A stretch of 64,000 nt of DNA from Comamonadaceae bacterium OH2545_COT-014. GTDB lineage: Bacteria; Pseudomonadota; Gammaproteobacteria; Burkholderiales; Burkholderiaceae_C. A program made the translations under genes and the position numbers. The notes under the pieces were generated by a model. The model did no database searches and was not told the origin of the DNA. It was given only the letters and a program-made list of their open reading frames with translations. Positions 1-7,496 of the stretch are shown here, piece after piece (position 1 is the stretch's first letter; every line of letters begins with the position of its first letter). The stretch covers positions 29,038 to 93,037 of the forward strand of contig RQYR01000014.1 in the NCBI GenBank assembly GCA_003859965.1. The letters are read 5' to 3'.

Positions 1-840
1 GGCTTCGGCTTTGTGGAGGTGGGCACCGTGACCCCGCTGGCGCAGCCGGGCAACCCGCGCCCGCGCCTGTTCCGCCTGCCGGCCGCGCAGGCGCTCATCA
101 ACCGCATGGGCTTCAACAACGAGGGGCTGGTCGCCTTTCTGGCCAACGTGCAGCGCGCGCGCTTTCGCCAGGCCAGCGGCGCGCCCATGTGCCTGGGGCT
201 GAATATCGGCAAGAACGCGGCCACGCCCATGGAGCGCGCCACCGATGATTACCTGGCCGGGCTGAGTGGCGTGTACCCGCACGCCGATTACGTGGCGGTC
301 AATATCTCCAGCCCCAACACCAAGAACCTGCGCGAGCTGCAGGCCGAAGACGCGCTGCACGCGCTGCTGGCCGCGCTCAAGGCCCGCCAGGGCGAGCTGG
401 CCGACCAGCATGGCCGCTATGTGCCGGTGTTCCTGAAGATCGCCCCCGATCTGGACGAGGCGCAGGTGCAGGCCATTGCCACCGCGCTGCGCCAGCACGG
501 CATGGACGGCGTGATTGCCACCAACACCACGCTGGCGCGCGATGCCGTGCAGGGCATGCCGCATGCCGAGGAGGCGGGCGGCCTGTCCGGCGCGCCCGTG
601 CGCGAGGCCAGCAACCGCGTGGTGCGCCAGTTGCGTGCAGCGCTGGGGCCGGGTTTTCCCATCATTGGCGCGGGCGGCATCCTCAGCGGCGCCGACGCGG
701 TGGCCAAGATCGAAGCCGGCGCCGATGCGGTGCAGATTTACACCGGCCTCATCTACAAAGGCCCGGCGCTGGTGGCCGAAGCGGCGCGCGCCATCCGCAA
801 GGCAGCGCCTGCCGCCCCCGCCACTTCATCCGGCAGTTGA
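1..840 (+). CDS. pyrD: Dihydroorotate dehydrogenase (quinone), 5'-truncated
   Basis: Class 2 dihydroorotate dehydrogenase, which oxidises dihydroorotate to orotate in pyrimidine synthesis and passes electrons to the quinone pool at the inner membrane. The window opens inside the gene: the frame is open from base 1 (reads [12 protein letters not shown]), so roughly the first 70 residues lie outside. Visible family marks are the FMN-site segment [18 protein letters not shown], the active-site stretch [15 protein letters not shown], the Lys loop KIAPDLDE, the N-rich ATNTTLARD segment and the C-terminal phosphate-binding [16 protein letters not shown]. The next gene begins 12 bases after the stop, so the two may be co-transcribed. 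Assignment is secure; only the missing N-terminus limits it. Confidence 0.96.
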   Translation, partial: GFGFVEVGTVTPLAQPGNPRPRLFRLPAAQALINRMGFNNEGLVAFLANVQRARFRQASGAPMCLGLNIGKNAATPMERATDDYLAGLSGVYPHADYVAVNISSPNTKNLRELQAEDALHALLAALKARQGELADQHGRYVPVFLKIAPDLDEAQVQAIATALRQHGMDGVIATNTTLARDAVQGMPHAEEAGGLSGAPVREASNRVVRQLRAALGPGFPIIGAGGILSGADAVAKIEAGADAVQIYTGLIYKGPALVAEAARAIRKAAPAAPATSSGS

Positions 841-851
841 TCGACCGCCCC

Positions 852-2273
852 ATGGATAACCGCACCCGCATCACCTACACCGGCGAGGCTGGCCAGCAAC
901 GGCCCGCGCCCGCGCCGTTCTGGCAGCGGCTGAACCATTTTTTCCGCTTTCCGCTCCAGCCCGATGCGCTGGTGCGCCTGGGTTTGATCGCCCTGGGCGG
1001 CCTGCTGGCGCAGGCCATGGCCTTTTTCGGCGGCCTGCTGGGTTTTGCCGTGCTGGAGCTGTGCCTGGTGTTCGGCACCGTGCTCTACGCCATGCGCATC
1101 ATGACCATGGGGGCGGGCGGCATCATGCGCGCGGCCGACTTCCGCCGCCAGTACCAGGACGCCGACCTGAAATACATGCCCCTGAAGCTCTTCGCGCTGA
1201 CGATGGCCGCCGGCTTGCTGCTGGAAGGCGCGCACCGTGCGGGCGGGCCGCGCGCGCTGTGGCTGGCGGCGCTGGCCGTGTCGTTCGCCACGCCGGCAGG
1301 CGTGGTGGCGCTGGTGCAAACGGGGCGCTTTTTCGCGGCGCTCAACCCCCTGCGGCTGTTCGAGATCGTGCGCGCCATCGGCCTGTGGCCCTATGCGCTG
1401 CTGTGCGGCTTTCTGTACCTGCTCAACGTGGGCCTGTGGAACGTGATGGGGCTGGCGCTCACGCTGGGCCCGCAGTGGCTGGTGCTGGGCCTTTTTCACG
1501 TGGTCTATGCCTATTTCGCCTGGGTCATGGCCAGCCTGATGGGCTATGTAATGTTCCAGTACCACGAGGCGCTGGATCTGGACTTGCTGCCCGGCGCCGA
1601 GCGCCTGAACGGCCATGCCGACTCCACCGGCGTGCCCGACACCAACCACGCCGCCAACGACATCGGCCTGCCGCCCGCCGTGGCCGCGCGCCGCGAGGCC
1701 GACGCGCATGTGGGCCGCCTGGTGGGCGAGGGCAATTGGGCCGGCGCCGAGCGCGCCGCCAGCGAATATCTGCGCCAGGCCCCCGACGATGCCGCCGCCC
1801 ACCGCCGCTACCACCGCGTGCTGCTGCTGGCCGACGACCCGGCCGCGCTGCTGCAACACGCGCACGAGTTCATAGCGCTGCTGATGCGCTATGGCGAAAA
1901 AGGCCAGGCCATTGAAGTCTGGCAAGCCTGCCGCGAAAAAGACCCCGCCTTTGCCCTGCGCCAGGGCGCCGATGCCCTGGCCCTGGCCCGCTACGCCTGG
2001 CAAGGCGGGCAAACGCTGCAGGCGCTGGCCTTTATCAACGGTTTTGACCGCCGCTACAAAGACAGCCCCGGCGCTGCCGACCTCACGCCCCAGGCCTACG
2101 CCCTGGCCGTGCGCGTCCTCATCCAGGGGCTGGGCCGCGCCGACCAGGCCCAGCCCATCGTGCGCACCCTGCAAGCGCGCTACCCCGGCCACGCCGCCAC
2201 GGAAGAAGCCCTCTGGCTGCTGCGCCAGCCCGTGCTGCAAGGCGGCAACGCCCCCCGGCCGGAAGAGGCGTGA
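852..2273 (+). CDS. Multi-pass membrane protein with helical TPR-like C-terminus, function unknown
   Basis: 473 residues from ATG 852 (MDNRTRITYTGEAG); a TTG at 837 in the same frame overlaps the pyrD stop but is a weaker choice. Residues about 40-85 and 110-235 hold several hydrophobic segments (for example LIALGGLLAQAMAFFGGLLG and YALLCGFLYLLNVGLWNVMG), consistent with a five- or six-pass inner-membrane domain. Residues about 265-473 are soluble, Ala/Arg-rich helix pairs (GNWAGAERAASEYLRQAPDD) typical of TPR-like repeats. I do not recognise a named family and no catalytic motif is visible. It sits between pyrD and recO with little spacing, which says nothing about its role. A scaffold or assembly function is a guess only. 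Confidence 0.75.
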   Translation: MDNRTRITYTGEAGQQRPAPAPFWQRLNHFFRFPLQPDALVRLGLIALGGLLAQAMAFFGGLLGFAVLELCLVFGTVLYAMRIMTMGAGGIMRAADFRRQYQDADLKYMPLKLFALTMAAGLLLEGAHRAGGPRALWLAALAVSFATPAGVVALVQTGRFFAALNPLRLFEIVRAIGLWPYALLCGFLYLLNVGLWNVMGLALTLGPQWLVLGLFHVVYAYFAWVMASLMGYVMFQYHEALDLDLLPGAERLNGHADSTGVPDTNHAANDIGLPPAVAARREADAHVGRLVGEGNWAGAERAASEYLRQAPDDAAAHRRYHRVLLLADDPAALLQHAHEFIALLMRYGEKGQAIEVWQACREKDPAFALRQGADALALARYAWQGGQTLQALAFINGFDRRYKDSPGAADLTPQAYALAVRVLIQGLGRADQAQPIVRTLQARYPGHAATEEALWLLRQPVLQGGNAPRPEEA

Positions 2274-2313
2274 GCGGCGGATGCGCGTGACGTGGCTCCC
2301 CGGCGCTATGAGC

Positions 2314-2368
2314 CAAAATGGGTGTTAAGGCACATGGTTGTAAGTGTTGATGCTATTATTTTTGATGT
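2314..2368 (+). repeat. Dispersed short repeat, copy b
   Basis: Copy of the roughly 55-bp family: A-run, 12-nt left block atgggtgttaag, 21-nt variable centre, then tgctat and an A/T-rich right end (tattatttttgatg). It fills the gap between the membrane protein and recO and ends about 35 bases before the proposed recO start, so it may lie in the recO leader. Confidence 0.55.
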
Positions 2369-2401
2369 TTCCGGCCATGCCGCGCCGGCAGGAGCCACCC
2401 C

Positions 2402-3169
2402 CTGAGCGCCCGCATCACCCATGAGCCAGCCTACGTGCTGCACCGCTATGACTGGAGCGAATCCAGCCTCATCCTGGAAACCTTCACCCGCGCCCACGGC
2501 CGCGTGGCGCTGGTGGCCAAGGGCGCCAAGCGGCCCAGCTCCAACTTCCGCCCCGTGCTGCTGCCCCTGCAGCCGCTGCTGCTGGGCTGGGGGGGCGATG
2601 CCGAAATCCGCACCCTGAAAAGCGCCGAATGGGCGGGTGGCCACGTCATGCCCACGGGCGAGGCGCTGCTGTCTGGCTACTACGCCAACGAACTGCTCAT
2701 GCGCCTGCTGGCGCGCGATGACGCGCACCCGGCCCTGTTCGACGCCTACGCCGCCCTGGTGCATGTGCTGGCCACTGCGCCCCGCGCCGAGGGCGACACG
2801 CGCCATGCCGCGCTGCGCGCTTTTGAGCTGCTGCTGCTGCGCGAAACCGGCCACCTGCCCACGCTGGACGCCCAAACCCTCACCTTCGCCCCGCTGCAGG
2901 CCCAGGCGCGCTACTGCCTGGTGGCCGAAGGCGGCCTGCGCGCCGCGCACGGGGACGACCGCGCCTGGCTCGGCGGCGCGCACTGGCTCGCCCTGGCCGC
3001 CGCACTGCAAGACGAAGCGCCTTTTTCAGCCACCTTGCGCGCCTGCGCCACGCTGGGCGGCGAAGCGCGCGGCCACCTGCGCCTGCAACTGCGCACGCTG
3101 CTTCACTACCATTGCGGCGTGGGCAGCCTGCGCACGCGGCAGATGTTGATGGACCTGCAAAACCTCTGA
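2402..3169 (+). CDS. recO: DNA repair protein RecO
   Basis: RecO helps RecR load RecA onto SSB-coated single-stranded DNA in gap repair. The protein shows the N-terminal OB-fold ([38 protein letters not shown]) and the helical C-terminal half; length is normal at about 240-255 residues. The start is odd. In frame there is no ATG before a stop at 2363; GTG 2435 would cut into the first OB strand. CTG 2402 ([18 protein letters not shown]) restores the N-terminus expected for the family and has GGAG at 2391-2394 seven bases upstream, so a CTG start is proposed. Identity is secure, start is not. It precedes pdxJ by 75 bases. Confidence 0.9.
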   Translation: MSARITHEPAYVLHRYDWSESSLILETFTRAHGRVALVAKGAKRPSSNFRPVLLPLQPLLLGWGGDAEIRTLKSAEWAGGHVMPTGEALLSGYYANELLMRLLARDDAHPALFDAYAALVHVLATAPRAEGDTRHAALRAFELLLLRETGHLPTLDAQTLTFAPLQAQARYCLVAEGGLRAAHGDDRAWLGGAHWLALAAALQDEAPFSATLRACATLGGEARGHLRLQLRTLLHYHCGVGSLRTRQMLMDLQNL

Positions 3170-3244
3170 CAGTGGCCCGCTGCGCGGCCTGCTCTGTTCC
3201 ATTTCCGCTTTTTCCCGCGCGCTCTGCCGCGCTTAGCTCCTGCC

Positions 3245-4036
3245 ATGACCACCGCCACCCGGCTCTCCGTCAACGTCAACAAAGTTGCCCTCGTGCGCAA
3301 CACCCGCCACCTGGGCATTCCCGGCGTGGCCCGCGCCGCCGCCCTGTGCCTGCAAGCGGGCGCGCATGGCATCACCGTCCACCCGCGTCCGGACGGGCGC
3401 CACATCCGCCCGCATGACGTGCATGAGCTGGCCGCGCTGCTGCAAGACTGGCCGGGGCGCGAATACAACATCGAAGGCAACCCGCTGCAAAACCTCATGG
3501 ACTACGTGCGCGCCGTGCGCCCTGCACAGGCCACCTTCGTGCCCGACAGCGAAGACCAGTTCACCAGCGACCACGGCTTTGACTTGACCCACGCCGCCAC
3601 CTGCCAGCGCCTGGCCCCGCTGATTGACGAATGCCGCGCGCTGGGCGTGCGCGTCAGCCTGTTCATGGACCCGCTGCCCGCGCACATGCCCCTGGCCCGT
3701 GAACTGGGCGCCGACCGCGTGGAGCTGTACACCGAACCCTACGCCGCCGCGCACGCCAGCGGCGACGCCGCTCGCGCCCAGGCGCAAGCCGCCCGCTACG
3801 CCGAAGCGGCCCGCGCCGCGCAGGCCGCCGGCTTGCAAGTCAACGCCGGGCATGACCTGAACCAGCACAACCTCACGCCTTTTTTGCGCGCCATGCCCGG
3901 CGTGGCCGAAGTCAGCATTGGCCATGCTTTCATCGCCGACGCGCTGGAAGCCGGCTACGCCGCCACGACCCGGGCCTATCTGGCCTGCATCACCCACGCC
4001 CAGCCGCCGGGCGCTGCCGGGGAAGGCCCAGCATGA
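3245..4036 (+). CDS. pdxJ: Pyridoxine 5'-phosphate synthase
   Basis: Condenses 1-deoxy-D-xylulose 5-phosphate with 3-amino-2-oxopropyl phosphate to make pyridoxine 5'-phosphate, the last ring-forming step of DXP-dependent vitamin B6 synthesis. The 263 residues show the family's TIM-barrel marks: LSVNVNKVALVRNTR near the start, the HPRPDGRHI phosphate/active-site loop, NIEGNP, a FVPDSEDQFTSDHG loop, RVSLFMDP, VELYTEPYA and VNAGHDLN. Start is ATG 3245. The stop codon TGA at 4034-4036 overlaps the left end of a dispersed repeat. pdxJ followed by acpS is a common proteobacterial gene order, and recO upstream completes the usual recO-pdxJ-acpS set. Confidence 0.97.
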   Translation: MTTATRLSVNVNKVALVRNTRHLGIPGVARAAALCLQAGAHGITVHPRPDGRHIRPHDVHELAALLQDWPGREYNIEGNPLQNLMDYVRAVRPAQATFVPDSEDQFTSDHGFDLTHAATCQRLAPLIDECRALGVRVSLFMDPLPAHMPLARELGADRVELYTEPYAAAHASGDAARAQAQAARYAEAARAAQAAGLQVNAGHDLNQHNLTPFLRAMPGVAEVSIGHAFIADALEAGYAATTRAYLACITHAQPPGAAGEGPA

Positions 4037-4086
4037 AAAATGGCCCTGGGGCACAACCCGCCCCATCAGCAGCTATGTTTTTTATA
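4035..4086 (+). repeat. Dispersed short repeat, copy a
   Basis: Begins on the pdxJ stop codon. Left block atggccctgggg after an A-run, 19-nt centre, then agctat and an A/T-rich tail. The arms tgggg and cccca pair around a 9-nt loop. It fills most of the pdxJ-acpS gap. Confidence 0.7.
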
Positions 4087-4132
4087 GTCAACCAGGGGCG
4101 AAAGCCCTGACATCCACACGGGCGCGCGACAG

Positions 4133-4531
4133 ATGATTTACGGCATCGGCACGGACATTTGCGATGTGCGGCGCATTCACGCCAGCTTTGAACGGCACGG
4201 CGAACGGCTGGCGCAGAAAATTCTGGCCGAAGCCGAGCTGGCCGAATGGCAACGCCGCCATGCGCGCTGGCCTGAACGCGGCGTGCGCTATCTGGCCACG
4301 CGCTTTTCAGCCAAGGAGGCGTTCAGCAAGGCCATTGGCCTGGGCATGCGCCTGCCCATGCATTGGCGTTGGTGCGAGGTGGCCAGCCAGCCCAGCGGCG
4401 CGCCCGGCATCGTGCTGCATGGGGATCTGAAAGACTGGTTCGAAGCGCGCGGTCTGACCGCCCACCTGAGCCTGAGCGACGAGCGCGATTACGCCGTCAG
4501 CTTCTGCGTGGTGGAGCGGCGCGGGGCGTAG
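4133..4531 (+). CDS. acpS: Holo-[acyl-carrier-protein] synthase
   Basis: Transfers 4'-phosphopantetheine from CoA to the serine of acyl carrier protein, activating fatty acid synthesis. The 132 residues start [14 protein letters not shown], containing the metal-binding Asp of the GTDI motif, and carry the second signature [18 protein letters not shown] with the catalytic Glu. Length is that of the group I (bacterial AcpS) family. Start is ATG 4133. It lies 96 bases after pdxJ, separated by a dispersed repeat, and is convergent with the minus-strand polysaccharide operon that ends at 4580. Confidence 0.96.
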   Translation: MIYGIGTDICDVRRIHASFERHGERLAQKILAEAELAEWQRRHARWPERGVRYLATRFSAKEAFSKAIGLGMRLPMHWRWCEVASQPSGAPGIVLHGDLKDWFEARGLTAHLSLSDERDYAVSFCVVERRGA

Positions 4532-4579
4532 CGCACACACAAGCCCCGCGCGTGAGTTCACCCCGCTCAGCCGGAGAAC

Positions 4580-5356
4580 TCAGTCCGGCGCTTTGGACAG
4601 GCTCATGAAATAGCCGTAAATACCCAGCTGCGCGGCAATGTGCGGCAAGAAGGTGCAGAGCATGTACGCCGGCAGCAGCATCAGGCTGCTGGTTTGCTGC
4701 ACCAGCCAGCCAATGGCGCCCACTTGCAGCGGCACGCTGACGGCCGTGAAGAGCAGGGCGGTAAGGGTGGCGGCGATCTTCACGCCCGCGGGCAGCGGAA
4801 AGATGTAGAGCACCAGCGCATGCAGCGGCGGCAGCAGCCACAGCAAAACGGCCCCGATCTTGAGCAGGTCGTTCAGCATGTGCGTCAGGGTCAGGCTGGA
4901 GACGCTGGTGAAAAACTCGTACAGCATCAGGCTGATGAACCCCAGCACGGCCAGCGCCCGCAGCAGGTAGATGAGTGGCAGCCGTTCGCGCGTAAGCACG
5001 AGGGAAACCACCGTCAGCAAGACAACGGTGGCGACTGAAAGCCACCACTGCCACAGCTCGGGCAAGGGCGTTTCGGTGGTCACTTCCACCAGCAGCCAGT
5101 CCAGCCCCCAGAGCGACTGGGTGGTCAGCCGGACCTGGCTGGCTTCACCCAGGCCCAGGCCGGGCCAGGCCCAGGCCAGCAGTTGCTGCCAGCCGGTCTG
5201 GATGGCGTCGAACACGGCCGTCAGCAGCAGCCATTGCAGTGCCAGCAGCAGGACGATTTGCAGCAGAAGCTGCCACGTCCAGGCGTAGCTGCGCACGCCC
5301 CGGTGCTGGATGGAGACGTTGGTTTTCCGGCCGCTTTGCGGCAGTTTGCCCGGCAT
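4580..5356 (-). CDS. Multi-pass membrane protein, last gene of the exopolysaccharide operon
   Basis: 258 residues from ATG 5356 (MPGKLPQSGRKTNVSIQHRG), six bases after the stop of the YaiO-like gene. A short basic N-terminus is followed by a hydrophobic helix (LLLQIVLLLALQWLLLTAVF), a periplasmic stretch of about 60 residues, then four or five further helices (LSVATVVLLTVVSLVLT, ALAVLGFISLMLYEFF, LLKIGAVLLWLLPPLHALVLYIFPL, IAATLTALLFTAVSV, SLMLLPAYMLCTFLPHI). I do not recognise the family. Its position as the terminal gene of a seven-gene unit suggests an inner-membrane accessory of polymer synthesis or export, but nothing in the protein itself proves that. Confidence 0.75.
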   Translation of the reverse strand: MPGKLPQSGRKTNVSIQHRGVRSYAWTWQLLLQIVLLLALQWLLLTAVFDAIQTGWQQLLAWAWPGLGLGEASQVRLTTQSLWGLDWLLVEVTTETPLPELWQWWLSVATVVLLTVVSLVLTRERLPLIYLLRALAVLGFISLMLYEFFTSVSSLTLTHMLNDLLKIGAVLLWLLPPLHALVLYIFPLPAGVKIAATLTALLFTAVSVPLQVGAIGWLVQQTSSLMLLPAYMLCTFLPHIAAQLGIYGYFMSLSKAPD

Positions 5357-5361
5357 GGGGG

Positions 5362-6219
5362 TCAGAAGTCGTAGAACAGGCCGGCGCTGGCGCCTACGCG
5401 GTTGTAGTAGGGGTTGTGGTAGGCCTGCAGACCCACCAGGTAGCCAAGGCGGGGGCTGATCCACTGGCGCCATTGCACGGAGGCTTCGGTGGAGTTGAAG
5501 CGCACGTTGGCCTGGCGGCCCTCGGCAATGGCGCCGGAGGGCAGGTAGGCCTCTTGCCCGTGGTCCAGGCGCAGCGTGAGGTAGTTTTTCTTGTCTTCAC
5601 CCAGCGTGAACGCGCCAAACACACGGTGGCTGTTGACCGCGCCGGGGTTGGAGTGGTTGAGCACCAGGCCGCCTTCGGCCACCCATTTGTCGGTGGAGTA
5701 GTACGACACGCTGCCGGTCAGCCCCCAATCTTTGTGAATGCGGTCGCGGCTGGCCGAGCGCATAAGCGCCAGGCCCGTGACCCATTGCTGCGTGGGGCCC
5801 CATTTGCGGTGCACGCCGGCATCAATGCGGTAGCTGTTCTGGAATTCGGCGCTGCCCGCGCTCAGGCCGCCGGAGACATACCACAGGGGAGAGAGGTCTT
5901 GCGTGACCGACACCGCGCCCAGTGTGCCGCGCTGGCCGTAGTGGCCCTGGCTGGCCAGCTCCCAGTTGAACACGGTGCCGGGGCGCAGGGTGGTATGGCC
6001 GCGCACGTAGCCGTCGCGCCAGGAGCGGTTGCCATCGGTCAGGTGGGCGCCGCTGAAGCCGACTTCGACGCGGCTGTTCGTGCCGGCGTCATCTTGGGCG
6101 GCAGGAGCCACCTCGACAGGCGTGGCGGGCGCTGGCGAGGCAGCGGTTTGTGCAAAGACGGCAGGCGTGGACAGGGCCGTGGTCAGCAGGAGGAGTGTGG
6201 AGGGGCGCAGGTATGGCAT
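5362..6219 (-). CDS. YaiO-like outer-membrane beta-barrel protein
   Basis: 285 residues with a cleavable signal peptide (LLLLTTALSTPAVFA, cleavage near residue 23), a short Ala/Pro-rich linker, then alternating aromatic/polar strands ending in the terminal aromatic typical of outer-membrane barrels (ASAGLFYDF). Strand-like segments such as RVEVGFSGAHLTDGNRSW, WNGASQ-type repeats and YLTLRLDHGQEAY match the YaiO family of outer-membrane proteins. In polysaccharide operons such barrels are candidates for the export pore or for an outer-membrane adhesin. The gene lies 32 bases after wecB and 5 bases before the last membrane protein, clearly in the same transcription unit. Pore function is inferred from context. 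Confidence 0.8.
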   Translation of the reverse strand: MPYLRPSTLLLLTTALSTPAVFAQTAASPAPATPVEVAPAAQDDAGTNSRVEVGFSGAHLTDGNRSWRDGYVRGHTTLRPGTVFNWELASQGHYGQRGTLGAVSVTQDLSPLWYVSGGLSAGSAEFQNSYRIDAGVHRKWGPTQQWVTGLALMRSASRDRIHKDWGLTGSVSYYSTDKWVAEGGLVLNHSNPGAVNSHRVFGAFTLGEDKKNYLTLRLDHGQEAYLPSGAIAEGRQANVRFNSTEASVQWRQWISPRLGYLVGLQAYHNPYYNRVGASAGLFYDF

Positions 6220-6251
6220 GACTGGACTCGCAGGTGTGGCCTTGTGTTTCT

Positions 6252-7496
6252 TCAGGCGGTGGGAGAAAGGGCTTGTTGTGTGGGGCGGTTCGATGGCGCG
6301 AGGCCGATGTCCGGATCGGCCGCCAGCGCTTCGGCGATGTGGCGGGCGCTCTGCCCGTCACCAAACGGATTGTGCGGGGTGCGCATGGCTTCGCGCAACG
6401 CCGCATCTTGCAGCAGTTGCTGCACGGTGGCGCCGATGACATCGGGGCGTGTGCCCACCAGACGGCCTGCGCCGCAGGCGATGACTTCGGGGCGCTCGGT
6501 CACGTCGCGCAGCACGAGCAGAGGCTTGCCCAGGGAGAGGGCTTCTTCCTGAATGCCGCCCGAATCGGTGAGGATGACGGTGGCGGCATCCAGCAGCTCC
6601 ACCAGCTGCGGGTAGTCGGCCGGCTGGGACAGGCGCCACCGGGCCTGCACGGACGGGCTGGCAGCGGCATGCGCCGCCTGCACCACGGCCTGCACGGCCG
6701 GGTTGGGGTGCAGCGGCCAGACGACGGCCGCCTGGGGCTGGGCCTGCAGGATGCTGGCCACGCTTTGCGCAATGCCCGCCATGGGCTCGCCCCAGTTTTC
6801 ACGGCGGTGCGCCGTGACCAGCACGAGCTGGGGCAGGCCGGAGGCGGCGAACCAGCGGTAGTCCGGGTTGTCGATGGGGTGGCCGGCGCTGCGGCGTTCG
6901 CGCACATGGCGCGCGGCCATCTGCACGGCGTCGACCACGGTGTTGCCCACCATGTGAACGCCCGTGGTGATGCCTTCGCCCGCCAGGTTCTGCACGGCGG
7001 CCGGCGTAGGGGCGAAGTGCCAGCGGGCCAGCCGCCCGATGAGGCTGCGGTTGGCTTCTTCAGGGAAAGGCTCGGCCAGCGAACCGGAGCGCAGGCCCGC
7101 TTCCACGTGGCCAATGGGGCGTTGCGCATAGAACGCAGCCAGCGCGCCCATGCAGGCGCTGGTGGTATCGCCGTGCACCAGCACGGCGCGTGGCCGCATG
7201 CCGTCAAGCAGGCGGGCAATGCCGGTCAGCAGCTCGCTGGACAGCGCGGCCAGCCCCGGGGTTTGGCGTTGCAGTTGCAGAACGTGATCCACCCGCAGGC
7301 CGAAGAATTCGTACAGCGGCCAGGCCATCGAATCGTGCTGGCCGGTGTGGATGATTTCGGTGGGGATGCCTTGCGCGCGCAGGGCCAGCACCACGGGCGC
7401 CATCTTGATGATTTCAGGCCGCGTGCCCATGATGGCGGCGACAGGGCCCAGGCCGGGCGCGGGCGTCAGCGACGTGTTTGTGTCGGTGTGAGCCAT
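6252..7496 (-). CDS. wecB: UDP-N-acetylglucosamine 2-epimerase (non-hydrolysing)
   Basis: Interconverts UDP-GlcNAc and UDP-ManNAc in the cytoplasm. The 414 residues show the family series: GTRPEIIKMAPV (about residue 24), HTGQHDSMA, HGDTTSA, GHVEAGLRSG, FPEEANRSLIGRLA, GNTVVDAV, VTAHRRENWGEP and the UDP-binding TDSGGIQEEA. Start ATG 7496 lies inside the end of the upstream deacetylase-like gene (31-base overlap), so translation is coupled. No wecC (ManNAcA dehydrogenase) is nearby, so the sugar made for this operon is most simply UDP-ManNAc itself. The enzyme call is secure; the link to the neighbouring synthase is inferred from the operon. Confidence 0.95.
   Translation of the reverse strand: MAHTDTNTSLTPAPGLGPVAAIMGTRPEIIKMAPVVLALRAQGIPTEIIHTGQHDSMAWPLYEFFGLRVDHVLQLQRQTPGLAALSSELLTGIARLLDGMRPRAVLVHGDTTSACMGALAAFYAQRPIGHVEAGLRSGSLAEPFPEEANRSLIGRLARWHFAPTPAAVQNLAGEGITTGVHMVGNTVVDAVQMAARHVRERRSAGHPIDNPDYRWFAASGLPQLVLVTAHRRENWGEPMAGIAQSVASILQAQPQAAVVWPLHPNPAVQAVVQAAHAAASPSVQARWRLSQPADYPQLVELLDAATVILTDSGGIQEEALSLGKPLLVLRDVTERPEVIACGAGRLVGTRPDVIGATVQQLLQDAALREAMRTPHNPFGDGQSARHIAEALAADPDIGLAPSNRPTQQALSPTA

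Noticed and set aside
753..2240. Long minus-strand frame opposite the membrane/TPR gene
   Set aside because: Gln/His/Gly-rich translation typical of the antisense of high-GC coding DNA; no domain.
4553..4582. Bidirectional terminator between acpS and the polysaccharide operon
   Set aside because: Arms tgagttc and gaactca pair, but the loop is long, no T-run follows and the right arm runs into coding sequence.
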